Positions 45,351 to 57,172 of a stretch of 64,000 nucleotides of DNA are shown here, one piece after another. The translations under genes were made by a program, and so were the position numbers. Source of the stretch: Endomychus coccineus. Taxonomy: Eukaryota; Arthropoda; Insecta; Coleoptera; Endomychidae. The notes beneath the pieces are model-generated. The model was not told the origin of the DNA. It searched no databases and worked only from the letters and a program-made list of their open reading frames with translations. Where the stretch lies: contig OY294070.1 in NCBI GenBank assembly GCA_958510875.1, forward strand, positions 11,213,631-11,277,630. Reading direction: 5' to 3'. Position 1 is the stretch's first letter, and every line of letters starts with the position of its first letter.

Positions 45351-48189
45351 TCACGTGACTTCATTCACTTTTGTTAGCAGAATAGCTTTCGGACATACCT
45401 GCGGGTCAAATGTGAATGAATGTAGCTACAGAAAACATATTGGAAATCATTTAGAAACCGCTAACGAAACTCGTTAAATTATACTCTATGTTACATTGAA
45501 ATTCCATCCATATGGTCTACTTAACGTATTTCACAACTCTGTGATGTGTCAGGTTGACTTTTATCATATAATCTTGTTTTAAACTGACACTGTTACATGA
45601 GCTACAAAATGTACCGCAGAATCAATAAGTCTAAACTTCTTGTACAGAATAAAGACAAAATGTATAGTGACGTCATTTGAATAATAAAATGACAATTTTG
45701 AACACTTCTGCACTAATTCCATTTGAAGAAATGAAGATGAATTCCAGAAGTACCATTCAAAACGGGGCTAATATGCCCACAATAAACACAGTTCCTTTTT
45801 CATCACTTTAAATTCATTTGCAAAATTTCAAATCCATACAACTAATAGGAACGGAGCAATCCTCTCCACAGTGGGATTACACACACTGACTTTATGTCAA
45901 AAATGATCTAGATCAATACAGAAATGGTCAAAACGAATATATACGCGAAAAAAATATTTTTAATAAAAATATGGCCACCATAGTTTAAGCACTTAGGAAC
46001 TATGATCGCAGGCTAATGATATTTTCCCTAGGAATATCACTAAATAATAAGAAATTAAGTATATAGTGTTATATAAATTCTTTTGATAATTTTTATTTTT
46101 AATTGAATTATTGTTTATTAATTTAATTTGATTCTACCAATGTTTAGAATTCTACCGGCTAGCTTTCCTTTATTTATTTTTAATCTTATGTTTGTTTTGA
46201 ATTGAATAATGAACTTTTACCTTTTTATTTTTATATGGAATTATATATGGAATTAAACACAATGTTCTTTGAATGTTAAAACTTTTAATATTTAAATTTC
46301 TATGACTCTAATTTATCTCGGGTATCAATTTTTACAATGTTATGTTCAAATAGATCTATGATCTAACCTCAAAATTATTTACTATTTATCTTTGTTTACA
46401 AAGTTATAATCTACAATCTTTCTTTCAGATTTACAGACAGATAATAATACAATGGAGAAATAATAAATAAACTTACATTTAGTTTATATCCAAGAATATG
46501 TTTTTAAAATGTAGGCAATGTTCAATTTGCTTGATCTTCTTATTAATCTGATAATTCACTTTAACCGTACACAATTTCTCTGCTATACACAATAAACAAA
46601 GATAAACTATTTTTGTTACTTCTTTTGAAATCAGGAACTGTTGAAAATTGTTAACTTAGTTTATTCTTTTTATCAAAGATACAAAACTCTTCAATGATGG
46701 ATTGGAATTTTATCGAAGGCTGGCTATCGTTCGAGGTTACTTATGAATTGTAGGTTATTATAACCTTTAAACTTTGTTCGTAGACTTGGAACACTACTTG
46801 ACTTGTTGAAATTATTTATTAACTTGGGTTACTTTGAACTTCTCGAAGATTGGAACACTTGGGTTCACCGATGTTGATCCAATAAACTAAGGTTATGGAG
46901 AATTTTATGAGTTGCAGGAGTACCTTCACTCCACAGATGTATTTGCAAACTGACATAAGTTTTACATTGTTACCCGTATGACGTTTATAATCCGTCTCGA
47001 CCAATCAGAATTTAGTATTCTATAAATTTTGAATTATTGGAGATTTTCAACTTATTTTAAATGATGATTCCTTCTTTTTAAATTAATATTTCCTACATTT
47101 TTCCATTTTAAGGTTATTATTAATATGATTATTCCAATAATTATTATAAATTTGACAGTTGTCATTCTTAAAAACTAATACATGATATAATATATCAATA
47201 ACATTTCTTTAACATTATATAACTCAAATTTACTAATCCTAATTTATATCTATGACATTTTTCAATAGTTTGTGCTATCTCATGATAGTTTTTGTAATCA
47301 TTTTAATTATGATTTCTGCCTTCGTAACACTGTACGTTTATTCACTTTCACTGAAGTTCTTGTTTTACACTTCTAATTCTAATTACATTGTTGTTTATTA
47401 TGTGTTACATTGTTTATTATATTATACTAACTATTATTTAACTTTTAATATTGTTTTTAATTCCATATAATATCTTTTTATTAATCTTTTCTGATTTTCA
47501 ATGTTCGGTAAGTTCTAATTTTTATCATTTTTATTGTTTAGGAAATGAAATCATAACAATAGTTAGATATCATTATTAAATGGCATATATTCTTTTAGAA
47601 CAATGCAATGTTAGATTGTCTGTTCAATTAGGCATTTTCTGAATGATAGCCTACTATTTAGAGTGAAGAAATTTATTCAATAAATACAATTTTCCCTACA
47701 ATCTACTTCAAATCGACTCAACATGATATATATTCGGAATGAGGAAAAATGCTCTCTCCATTGACTTCCATATGGAAAAGATAACTTTATAATAACTCGC
47801 ACTTTGAAAATTTTTTTGGTTAAGTGACTACGCCACTGTATTCTACTTGTAAAAGTGCTTGAAGAATGAAGAAATTATCTTATCCCAATTTCATCATAAG
47901 TAACTGATATATACCAAATGAGAACTCGAAAAATAAAGTTTTCTCAAAAATCAGCCAATTTTTGATTTCCTCATTGACATTTTCCCAAAAAAAAGAGATC
48001 CAGGATGTGGTTAATTTTTTTGGTTTTGGTATCTCTTATAATCATCGACATACCCTATTAAAACGTTGAAATTTAGCCAGCCTGTACATACACCCTATTA
48101 TCTCAAAATGCATCATACTAGATCTGGAGCAGAATATCATGATCCCAGCTACATGTCTCACTTCTCCCAAAATCCTCATCCCGGATAGA
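45351..48189. other. Very AT-rich stretch without recognised genes
   Basis: 46080-47480 is especially AT-rich, with long T and A runs. A hydrophobic 72-codon ORF at 47252-47467 follows from that composition. CTACGCCACTG near 47828 resembles a hAT-type end, but there is no partner or transposase. Confidence 0.4.
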
Positions 48190-49010
48190 GGAGACTGAAG
48201 TAACGAAACTCTCCCCCTACTGCCATCAGATGGGTTCGTCTGGTTCAAAGATGGCTCCAAGGTAGGTCAGGCTTTCGGGGCGGTAGTGGACCTTAAAAGG
48301 TCAAAGTCTCAGTGACTCTACGCGCCTACTGCACGTTTTTCAGACGGAGGTCTACTCAATATTGACTTGTGCCATGGAAAATTGCGAATAAACTAAGTAA
48401 ATAGGCCCATATATATTTGCACAGAGAACCGATCGGTTCTAGGAGCTCCCAAATCCTCCAGAGTCACATGAAGATTTGTCAAAGAATGCAGAGATACACT
48501 GGCTGAACTAGTCAGGAGAAATAAAGTTCAACTCATCTGGGTCTCTGGACACAGTGAAGTTGAAGGAAATGAAATGGTCGACTCCCTGGCCAGACGAGGC
48601 TCCTTTTGGGCAGGGAGCCAATTGTCGCTTTATCAACTGAATGAAGAGTGGTATGAACTGTGGGGAGATTCACCACGCATGAGGGAGGCCAAGCTTTTCA
48701 TCAAAGAGCCTGTGCCTAGGCTCTCAAAGAAACTCCTTTCTCTGAACAGAAGAGATCACTGTCATCTTAACACAAACACTTTCACACTATGGGTATCGCA
48801 GATGACCCAAAATATGTAGGAAGTACAGAGACGGAGGAAACTGCCTCTCACATCCTGTTGGAATGCCCAGCATTAGCATCCCTCAGGCACCGACACTTCG
48901 GCGAATCAAAACTGCTCCCGGAAGAAATTATGGAACCCAGCACTGGCATTATTCTGAGTTTCTGGTGGGCCACAAACCTGCTAGAATAGAATAGAATAGG
49001 CTTCTGACCA
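48190..49010 (+). pseudogene. Non-LTR RNase H and C-terminal domain remnant
   Basis: SDGFVWFKDGSKVGQAFGAV (48228-48285) carries the first Asp of an RNase H domain. After several breaks, LIWVSGHSEVEGNEMVDSLA (48533-48592) holds its last His and Asp, followed by RRGSFWAG and a linker. After a frameshift the 48789-48986 frame reads ETEETASHILLECPALASLR with HRHFGES and ILSFWWATNLLE, the common C-terminus of R1/Jockey-type ORF2 proteins. The end is a GAATA repeat at 48987-48998. This subfamily differs from the copies at 11 and 21 kb. Stops are frequent. Confidence 0.87.
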
Positions 49011-50284
49011 CGGGGCGCAAAATGGGCCCAGCTAAGTGGTCTAAGTGCATCTGGGAACCAAGCCCCTCCCCTCAAACAATGAAGATGATCTCGGATTGGA
49101 ATGAGCAATATTTTATCAAGTTACAATCTTTCAAACATTCTTGTTCCAACTTGTTGACAATTTGATAGCACATTATTTATTCGTCAGTGAGGAAAAGTAG
49201 TCTATCTTCATAGATGACATCGACGTTAATACTATTACTGACTTAATGATGGTGATCGGACGACGATATTATCCTTGAACCACACGCGGTTTCCAGAAAA
49301 ATTAATAATAAATCATTCCTCAACGTTGTTATGCTAGATAATATTATTATAATTCTTATAATTAGAGATACCTTCGACCTCCATCAAAGTCTATAATGTC
49401 CTGGTAGCGGCTGACTGACTTAGGATCCTCTAGCGACAATTCTCAAGGCACTTAATATTTCGCTTTAATGTCGCCCAGGTTCGTATCATGGGTATTTCAG
49501 CAAGAACTGTTACCACATCCGGGTGTTAATGTTTTACGACCCACGCATTATATTATTGTTGCTCTCAGTTACCATTGTATAAGTTCAAGTCAAACAAGAT
49601 AAATGCGAACATTATCGATAGCTAAAACTAGAAATAAATTCACCTTTTTTCATTTCAATAATTAAATTTAATTTAATTTACTAATACACTTAGTCAACGT
49701 GACAAGTTTCCGTCAAAACGGATAAATTTTGTTGATCGTTTTTAATCCGCCAGGACTACAAAAAAGTACATCAATTGTAGTACAAATAACAGGCACAAGT
49801 CTAATAGGCTAATTCACATTAACTTGCCGTTATCCAAAACTTGCTGGATATTTGATCAATCTGAATAAAATTGGGCCACTGACATGTATATTCAAACTCA
49901 ACTACTCTTCAAAAAAATCGATGGTAAAAGCCGGTTCTCTATGTTTATCAAATTATCGTTAAGACTAAATGAAATACAATTTTATATCACTTTTTATAAT
50001 TCTAATAACATGAAATCATTACTTTGATTTCAACACCGAAGATACAAAAGTATGCACTAAACAATAAACAGTTCAAGAATAAATTGGAAATAAAGTTCAA
50101 ATAGGGTCAATGAGCTTTGTACAATTTTGAAAAATTCCAAAACAGGTAGATCCTGGAAACAATTTGGGCATTAGATTATTATTTAATATTCTAAAAATTA
50201 TTCTAAGAGTGCTTTGGAAGACAAATGAAAAAATCACTTTGGTATAGGTCTAACTCTAACTGATCATTTAGGATATTATTATAG
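49011..50284. other. No recognised gene
   Basis: About 100 bp of probable 3' UTR of the preceding fragment, then AT-rich DNA without motifs. Confidence 0.4.
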
Positions 50285-50780
50285 GAGTTTTTGACTTGGT
50301 GCTGACTCGATCAAATGCTTTGGAAATATCCAATGATACAACTAGAAATTCCCCATGTTTTTCGATAAGATTCCTGCCATACATGTCGCAGGCAAGCAGG
50401 TATCCTATTGATAACTGCTGACGAAAGCTGATTGCCGGTCTTTCACGATTTTGGAGCTCCCTATAGGTATAGGATAAGCTCCATCTTTATCGCTTTCTCC
50501 ATCACTTTGAGATCACAGATAATAGTTTCATGGGTTCAGAATCATTGGGAAGGGTCTTTTTTCCTTTTTTTGGAATTGGTAGAACTCTGTCTTCCAGCTG
50601 GAAGGAAACACACGACATGTGGAAATCTCTCTATTAAGATCAAGCAGAATGCGCCTATTGGGCGCTGACGAAAGACAATTTCAGGCATATGGCTATCGAT
50701 GGCATGAATATTACGAGGGTTCTTTCCTTGTGTACCCAAAGTGGAGTTTTCAGCAAACATTCCAGCAAAAAGGTTTGATT
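50285..50780 (-). pseudogene. Non-LTR RT fragment, relative of the split copy at 28-29.6 kb
   Basis: Minus-strand frames read HAIDSHMPEIVFRQRPIG, FLPAGRQSSTNSKKRKKDP, then LLSVISKVMEKAIKMEL (about 50530-50480), and finally EFLVVSLDISKAFDRV (50365-50300), the first catalytic Asp motif of the RT. The order agrees with the two halves at 29580-29180 and 28262-28065. There are several frameshifts and the rest of the RT is missing. Confidence 0.83.
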
Positions 50781-50965
50781 TTTTTCGTGGTGGAGCAGTT
50801 CTGAAGGAACAAACATGTTCTTGGTATCTTAGTTTAAAGTTATGACAAGTTCTACCTATATAACAGCTATCACAGCCTGGGCAAATTAGCTTATAAACTT
50901 CAGGTTTGATATATTTATAGGTTTTGTCTTTAACATTATTTATAAGATGGCAGCTTATTTTGTGG
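50781..50965 (-). pseudogene. Penelope-like GIY-YIG fragment joined to the RT fragment
   Basis: On the minus strand from about 50962: VKDKTYKYIKPEVYKLICPG, then CDSCYIGRTCHNFKLRYQEH with VCSFRTAPP. This is the start of a GIY-YIG domain of a Penelope-like element. It runs directly into the non-LTR RT fragment, so one inserted next to or into the other. There is no RT of the Penelope type here. Confidence 0.77.
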
Positions 50966-51435
50966 TTTGAAACTCATTTAAAATTATGACGTGATGAAAC
51001 GTTCGCATTATACTCAAACCAAAACACGTCAGAGAGATGAATTCTGTTGATACATCTTGTTTTATATACGCGTAAATATTGTAATAAGTTAATTGTTGTT
51101 GTTTGAGGTTAATTAATTCTGTTATTTGATCTACCAGAAAATCCATTATTGATAGCTATTTATTGTGTCCAATTTGATATTGTTTTGTTCGTTTGACACT
51201 AACTTTGTCACGACTGAAGGGGGCGGGGATATTATGGCTTCTGAATCAAGTAGGCTATACATTTAAATTCTGGAATACAACTATAATACCCAATTTACGG
51301 AAACCATCCAATTCACACATAATACATCAGTTTTATGCAAATTTACCCACTGATTATTGCTATTAGACTTCACAAAGTTCCAAACTTCACAAAACCATTT
51401 GCTTTTGAAAAATTGTTCCAAGTGGATGAAATATA
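50966..51435. other. No recognised gene
   Basis: AT-rich flank of the mariner-like element. A short plus-strand ORF at 51335 runs into its left terminal repeat and is a chance frame. Confidence 0.4.
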
Positions 51436-52036
51436 CAGGGTCTTCTCGAACTGCGTGGCCAAAATAAAACCGAAGGAAGATTCTTTGATTCGAAATAAAT
51501 TTGATGAGCCTTTTTACTTTTGCCTCGAGTGTCTTGTTTAGCCGGTAGAGGGCTTCAAAGTTGCAAAAAAAATTTTGTTTTTTCGGTATAACTTGAGAAC
51601 GTGATGGAGGACTTTTACAATATTTGGCAGGTGAGGTACTGTCAATAATAGCCGTTTTTGAGAGCGGAGCACAGAGCCCTAGAGAATTGGCTCAAACTTG
51701 AGGATGTAACGGGAAAAGTGTCCAGAACTTTTTTGTGGTCGATGTAATTCATTTGATATTTTTTACGTAGATAGCTTATTCAATTTGCAAACTTTTTTAC
51801 TCTTAAAAAATTTTGATAAAATCAACGGATTACCTTGAAAAAATTTATTTTCGAGTCTCTGCAATTTTGGCTTACTAATTTTACTTGATTAAAATACCTT
51901 AGTTGCCTTTGCTTTCCTAATGTCATTTTGGCATTTGGAGAATTTATTCTCAAAACTGTCAGTTTTTACTTTGCTTTCCGTAAAAATTTTATAAAATTAT
52001 GGCTCAAAATTTCACTAACGCTGAAATGGTTGATAT
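51436..52036 (+). repeat. Left long terminal inverted repeat
   Basis: It mirrors 53197-53799. It ends inside the transposase gene: ATGGCTCAAAATTTCACTAA at 51999-52018 has an exact reverse complement at 53215-53234. Differences between arms are scattered point changes and a few small indels. Confidence 0.92.
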
Positions 52037-53088
52037 GTTAATGATTTATGGACTTTGTCGTTGCAATGGCCGGAGAAGTGTACAAGTTTATAGGGAAAGA
52101 TATCCGCATCGCAGAATTCCAAATCGGCAAACCTTTGCTAATATCGAGAGGCGACTTCGGGAAACTGGCAGATTTGAAGCAAATCGCAGAGAAACTGGAC
52201 GCAGACGGACAAGAAGGACGTTAGAGCTCGAAGAAGAGATACTGGAAGCGGTTGAAACTGAACCTGGGATAAGCACACGACGTTTGGGACTTCGTATTGG
52301 AGCCTCAAAATCATTAGTTCATAATGTACTGAAAGAAAAACTGTTGTATCCCTATCATATTAAAACAGTTCAAGACTTATTGCCCATGGATCCAGGTCAT
52401 CGGCTAGATTTCTGTCGGCTTATTGTCCAAAGAAAAAACGCAAAACCCCAATTTTTGTAGAAGAATTCTTTTCACGGACGAAGCTACTTTCACGAGATGT
52501 GGTCTTTTTAACCTCCATAATGAACATTTCTATGCTGATGAAAATCCTCATGAAACGGAAGTTACACATCTTCAGAATCAAACTAAAATCAATGTTTGGG
52601 TTGGAATTGTGGATAACTTTATTATTGGCCCTACCGTTATACCCGATCGATTGAACGGGGAGCACGACTTGAACTTTTTGGAACAAAGGCTACCTGAACT
52701 GTTGGAAGACTTGCCCTTACACATTCGTCGTGACCTTTGGTTTATGCATGATGATGCACCTCCTCATTTCACATTAGCTGTGAGGCGACATTTGAATGCG
52801 GAATATCCAGATCGCTGGATAGGTAGAGGACACGATGCACCAGTGAACTGGCCGGCCCGCTCCCCTGATTTGACGCCCTGCGACTTCTTTCTATGGGGCG
52901 CTTTGAAGTCGAAAGTTTATGCAGCTCCAGTAAACACACGAGAGGAATTGTGGCAACGAATAAATCATGAAGCGGATTTATTGAAGAATGATCCTGAAGT
53001 ACTAGCCAGAGTTCAATCCAATCTCTGGAAACGAATTAATTTGTGTATTCAAGAAAATGAGCAACATTTCGAACAATTGATGCCTTAG
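51999..53088 (+). pseudogene. Mariner-like transposase with one frameshift
   Basis: The first frame (51999-52457) begins MAQNFTNAEMVDMLMIYGLC and includes RRIPNRQTFANIERRLRETG with GISTRRLGLRIGASKSLVHN, a helix-turn-helix DNA-binding region as in IS630 transposases. A one-base shift at about 52430-52460, in a run of A and C residues, leads to the second frame ending at 53088. This has RILFTDEATFTRCG (first Asp), KINVWVGIVDNF, WFMHDDAPPHF (second Asp), RWIGRGHDAPVNWPARSPDL with TPCDFFLWG (third acidic position), and LWKRINLCIQENEQHFE at the end. The combined length is near 355 residues, normal for mariner. About 38 residues separate the second and third Asp, owing to the WIGRG insertion. ATG at 51999 is chosen because it opens the conserved domain and lies 3' of TATAAAA. 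Confidence 0.92.
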
Positions 53089-53196
53089 CGATTTCCCAAA
53101 AAGTTTTGTCGTTTCTTTTAATTTAGCATTTGTTTTTCCTAAATAATCACATCGTTTCCCCATTTCTATTGTTTTTATTATTCGTGTTTTACCGAG

Positions 53197-53799
53197 ATAT
53201 TAACCATTTCAGTGTTAGTGAAATTTTGAGCCATAATTTTATAAAATTTTTACGGAAAGCAAAGTAAAAACTGACAGTTTTGAGAATAAATTCTCCAAAT
53301 GCCAAAATGACATTAGAAAAGCAAAGGCAACTAAGGTATTTTAATCAAGTAAAATTAGTAAGCCAAAATTGCAGAGACTCGAAAATATTTTTTTTCAAGC
53401 TAATCCGTTGATTTTATCAAAATTTTCTAAGAGTAAAAAAGTTTTCAAATTAGATAAGCTATCTACATAAAAAATATCGAGTGAATTAAATTGACCATAA
53501 AAAAGTTCTGGATACTTTTCCCGTTTCATCCTCAAGTTTGAGCCATTTCTATGGTCTCCAAGGCTCTATGCCCCACTCTCAAAAACGGCTATTATTGACA
53601 GTAACTCACCTGCCGAATATTGTATAAGTCCTCCATCACGTTCTCAAGTTATACTGAAAAAACAAAATTATTTTTGCAACTTTGAAGCCCTCTACCGGCT
53701 AAACAAGACACTTGAGGCAAAAGTAAAAAGGCTCATCAAATTTTTTCGAATCAAAGAATCTTCGGTTTTATTTTGGCCACGCAGTTCGAGGACATCCTG
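53197..53799 (-). repeat. Right long terminal inverted repeat
   Basis: Mirror of the left repeat. On the minus strand it carries the same leader and an ATG at 53234 that opens a 17-codon frame, MAQNFTNTEMVNISVKHE, before a stop; the first 12 codons match the transposase start. So the element has a copy of the putative promoter at each end. Confidence 0.9.
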
Positions 53800-53959
53800 T
53801 ACAATTGAAATTTGCACACTTAGTTTTAGTATAAGTTTATCAGACTAAATAGTTCATGCCAGCTTCACCTTCCTCGAGCCAAACTTGAAAATTGCTATTG
53901 GTATTGGTTGATATGGTAGCAGGTTTAATAGAAAGTTCAATGCACTCAGACCAAGACCC

Positions 53960-54860
53960 TACCCCCTACTACGTTTTTCAGGGTTTATTTGGATACCACG
54001 CTACTCAACAGAACCCTTGAATCTATTTTATGCTTAGATCCTTTATGTCATCGGTCGTGATGATCCCTGGTCCTATGCAGGTAAACCTGGCTCGAATGAA
54101 CGCAGGACACTCACAAAGAAAGTTGGTGGCCGACTCCACTTTGTTCCCTTCGCATCTCATATAAAAAGGAGTGTCGTTTTTCCCTACTGCATATTTAAAT
54201 TCCATCAGATTTCCGAAACCCAAAACCCTACTTCACGCCGAATGCTCTCTTACACTGCCAAAATATTATCATAGCATTTTGGCACCCAATCTCCAGTTAC
54301 TATGCCAGAGCAGTTTTTCGTCCAGGGTGACTCCCAGATATTTCATCGTGTCGGAAAGGTCAACTGGCTTGCAGCCGATTACCATTTTCTTCAGGGCTCG
54401 ATTTTGTACCTCCTGGAGAAGATGACTATGATAACTTTCTCCACTTGAATGAAACTTCTGTTCATTCTACATCAGCTATATTTAATTATCAAGGCTTGTT
54501 GAACAAACTCCTGCAAGGTTCCCTCGTAGGCTCCTCTGGAGATTATGGCGATGCCATCCGCATAACCTTACGCCTTAATACCAGCACGGTTTAACTTTAC
54601 CAGTAGCTCATCAATGACCGAACTTCATAAAGGGGGAGAGTACCCCTCCCTATGGGCACTCTTCTGATACGGACCCTTTCAGAATATAACCTTGCCATGC
54701 TACACCTTCAAGGCTCATAATCTACACTACTAGCTCTCGCGGGATACCATGGAAAAATTGCTATAGATTTAGACAAACAATAGTTCCTCCTTTAGTTTAT
54801 ATTGACCTGCACTACGCCATCTTCATTCCATACGCGTTAATAACCTCCGCATAGGGAAAT
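53960..54860 (-). pseudogene. Non-LTR RT and C-terminal remnant
   Basis: On the minus strand: GIPRELVVWIMSLE (about 54755), EGYSPPL (54630; GGVLSPL in intact RTs), IDELLVKLNRAGIKA with GYADGIAIISRGAYEGTLQE (54610-54500), where the catalytic YADD reads YADG. The thumb region follows, RALKKMVIGCKPVDLSDTMK and YLGVTLDEKLLW (54400-54310). The 66-codon frame 54223-54023 has RCEGNKVESATNFLCECPAF, the C-terminal Cys/His knuckle. The text decays near 53960. Several stops and the Asp-to-Gly change rule out activity. It resembles R1/Jockey-type ORF2. Confidence 0.86.
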
Positions 54861-54951
54861 GTAGGTTCTTCAACTCATTTACTATAACTCCAATCGTTCA
54901 AGGTTAATTTTTTTTCCATGGTTAGAGACCAAAGTGCGTGGAAATGAACTT

Positions 54952-55272
54952 TTAGTTAATGCTGTTTAACCACTCATATTGAATTTCATATCTGTGGGAT
55001 AAATCAAAGAGCAAAGATAAAAGTGACTTCCTCCATTTGTAAGTCGTCTGTTTTAATGGCATTGCGTGGTCGGAAACATTTAAATAACCGTTGAATTTTA
55101 AGAAATTTCTTCCTGTATTCTGAATCCGACCGTCCTCGTCCAAGAACACATTGAATTGGCATCTAATGATCTTGAGATTTAATTTCCCTTCAAAAGTCAG
55201 TTTCAACATAAAACTTTTGAGTTGGGTTAATATTCCATTATTATTCCATTCAAGTATATTAAAGGATGTCAA
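54952..55272 (-). other. Possible BEL/Pao integrase N-terminal remnant
   Basis: The 106-codon frame contains IIRCQFNVFLDEDGRIQNTG and RNFLKFNGYLNVSDHAMPLK. FLDEDGxI(R)xxGR is the usual opening of the zinc-binding region before the BEL/Pao integrase. The His and Cys residues of that region are not visible, and no other part of such an element is nearby, so the call is tentative. Confidence 0.33.
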
Positions 55273-56157
55273 TCGTATAATTTATGTGTGTAATTTATAA
55301 AAAACGATAATAAATAATAATATAAAATACATATTGCATTACATTATCATCGTATATGACCCAATAGAAAAGTATCTTCTTTAAACGCTTTTGGTTATAC
55401 ATTCGACGATATTGACGATAAAATCGAACTCAGAATACAAACATTATCCGAAAACGACCATAAAGTCGAAGTTTTGGTTGAATTCATCTATTTTGTTGAT
55501 AAATAAATTGTTTGTAACAAATAATAGTCTTTGTCCGATGAAAAACGGCCAAATTTTGCATTTTATAGAAATTTTTATGTAATCTAAAAAATGAGCTAAT
55601 TGGATTGTTTATTTATTATTTATAAAAAATATAAACAATTTGCGCAATTTTATTTGTGGTTAACTTTGTTTCCGATGACTAAAGTGAGACATTTATGAAA
55701 TTTTCATATTTGGCATATTTTTCATATTATATGAAATTTTTCCGAATTTTTCATATTTTTAACTATTTTTGAATTTTTAGCATATCTGTAACAATTTTTC
55801 AAACAATACCTTCCTATACAATTTACCCAAAAGATTTTATTATTCTTACGAGTAAAGTAAATTTAAGAGCTCTCAATTTGTGTTGCTTGACTGGTTTTGC
55901 ATGTAGCAGGTATAATTGTGAGAAAAGGACAATTACTGGTAAATCCCAATAATATTTTTGATGTTTAAAATATTCACTTAATCCGGAAGTAGGTACTAAA
56001 AATTAATTAACCGATACCGTTGGGGTCCATTTATTTGTTGCCAAACTAAGGGCACGAGGAGGGGTATAATTATCAAAAGTTTTCTTTAAAGTTATGTCGA
56101 CAATTTTGGAGTTAATTTAAATTTAGATTTTGAAGTGTGCCAGTGTGTCTATTTGAA
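55273..56157. other. AT-rich upstream region of the spliced gene
   Basis: No transposon motif. GGGTATAATTATC at about 56062 could serve as a TATA element for the gene that starts at 56158, which would place transcription start near 56095. That is only a motif match. Confidence 0.35.
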
Positions 56158-57172
56158 ATGGCAAGTGGTATCAAAGTGTCTATGTGGATTAAACCTTTTC
56201 CAGAGTTATCTATGGGCATGGGAAAAGTATTCTGCTCAGTCTGCAGCAAAATTGTAAGCACAAATTTATTATTTTCAAAGCTATACAGACTTTTCAACAT
56301 AAAAAATGTTTCTTAAAAACAAGCTATACAAGGTGTGTCATGAAGAGGGGTTTATTAAATATGCACAAGGTGTATTTTACGTAACTTTTTAAGATTGCAA
56401 ATATTCGTATTTTCCGGTGTAAAGAGTGTTCCTTGCCTCTGGCATACAGGGTGGGGCAAACTTTGATCGTAGTCCCATAACTTCTTTGAAACAAAACTAA
56501 GAAATTTTTTTTAGTGAAACCGGTCAATGGTGAACAAAAGCACATACTTATCCTAAAAAAAAAATTTTCTTACAATTTGGCTGGATAATTAAAAACGTAT
56601 TCCAGAGTTACGTAGCGGTAATTATAACGGCTCCAAAAAAATTAAAAAAGTTGGTCATTTAATAATTTATGAAAAAGTAGGTCATATTTGCATAATTTAT
56701 TATTGGGTTATCCTGTATACATGAAAATAATTATAGAATACGTGTTTTCGTCCACCATTGACCAGTTTTATTCAAAAAAATTGTTAAGTTTTAATTCAAA
56801 GGCGTTATAGAACTACGATCGAGGTTTACCCCACCCTGTAGTCCAATATGATTTGAGAAGTTACAAACAAATTAAATTATATCTCCATGTTTTAAATTAT
56901 ATAGGGGCTCGTATAATGTGGAAGCAAACTTAAGTTTTTTTACCCCCTGTTACAAATAGGTGATAGTCACTATATGAATTGGTTTGTCAAAGATGTTAGG
57001 TACCTATTTGAAAAATTTGCTCTACATATGGTATTTCGTCTTTGTTTTGTAGATTACATCTGAGAAAAGGTTTCTAATAGAACAGCATGTTAAAAATGAA
57101 TCACATGTGGCTAAACGAAACAAAGTGACATCTGAAGAAAAAAAGCAACCGTCAATATCGAAGTGCTTTTAA
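56158..57172 (+). CDS. Two-exon gene for a 71-residue C2H2/BED-like zinc-finger protein
   Basis: Exon 1 (56158-56253) encodes MASGIKVSMWIKPFPELSMG, then MGKVFCSVCSKI, and ends at a GTAAGC donor. Exon 2 (57053-57172) follows a TTTGTTTTGTAG acceptor and encodes ITSEKRFLIEQHVKNESHVA, then KRNKVTSEEKKQPSISKCF and TAA. The join is in phase 0 and completes the pattern C-x2-C-x14-H-x5-H, as in CGGBP1-like and BED-type DNA-binding domains, which also open many hAT transposases. An in-frame TGA lies upstream of the ATG, supporting this start. The protein would be nuclear and bind DNA if made. It may be a single-finger gene derived from a transposase N-terminus, or the first exons of a longer one. The 799 bp intron carries a MITE. 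Confidence 0.62.
56447..56838. mobile_element. MITE of 392 bp with mariner-type ends, inside the intron
   Basis: The ends are CAGGGTGGGGCAAACTTTGA and its mirrored partner ending CCCCACCCTG, with TA on both sides (56445-56446 and 56839-56840). The inverted similarity goes on for roughly 130 bp per arm, for example GGTCAATGGTG (56522) with CACCATTGACC (56753-56763). There is no ORF. Target, size and ends fit a non-autonomous Tc1/mariner derivative. The ends are not those of the mariner-like elements at 51.4 or 58.1 kb. Confidence 0.9.

Larger units (their letters stand above)
51436..53799 (+). mobile_element. Mariner-like element with 600 bp inverted repeats and TA duplication
   Basis: The ends CAGGGTCTTCTCGAACTGCG (51436) and its mirrored partner CGCAGTTCGAGGACATCCTG (53780-53799) are flanked by TA at 51434-51435 and 53800-53801, the target duplication of the IS630/Tc1/mariner group. 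The inverted repeats run from 51436 to about 52036 and from about 53197 to 53799, much longer than the usual 20-30 bp. They contain the whole leader, a TATAAAA string at 51990 and the first 13 codons of the transposase. A single transposase lies between. The ends are well matched, so this is among the youngest elements in the window. Confidence 0.93.

Noticed and set aside
47252..47470. Hydrophobic 72-codon ORF resembling a membrane protein
   Set aside because: The hydrophobicity follows from the T-rich composition of the region; there is no family motif or conserved start context.
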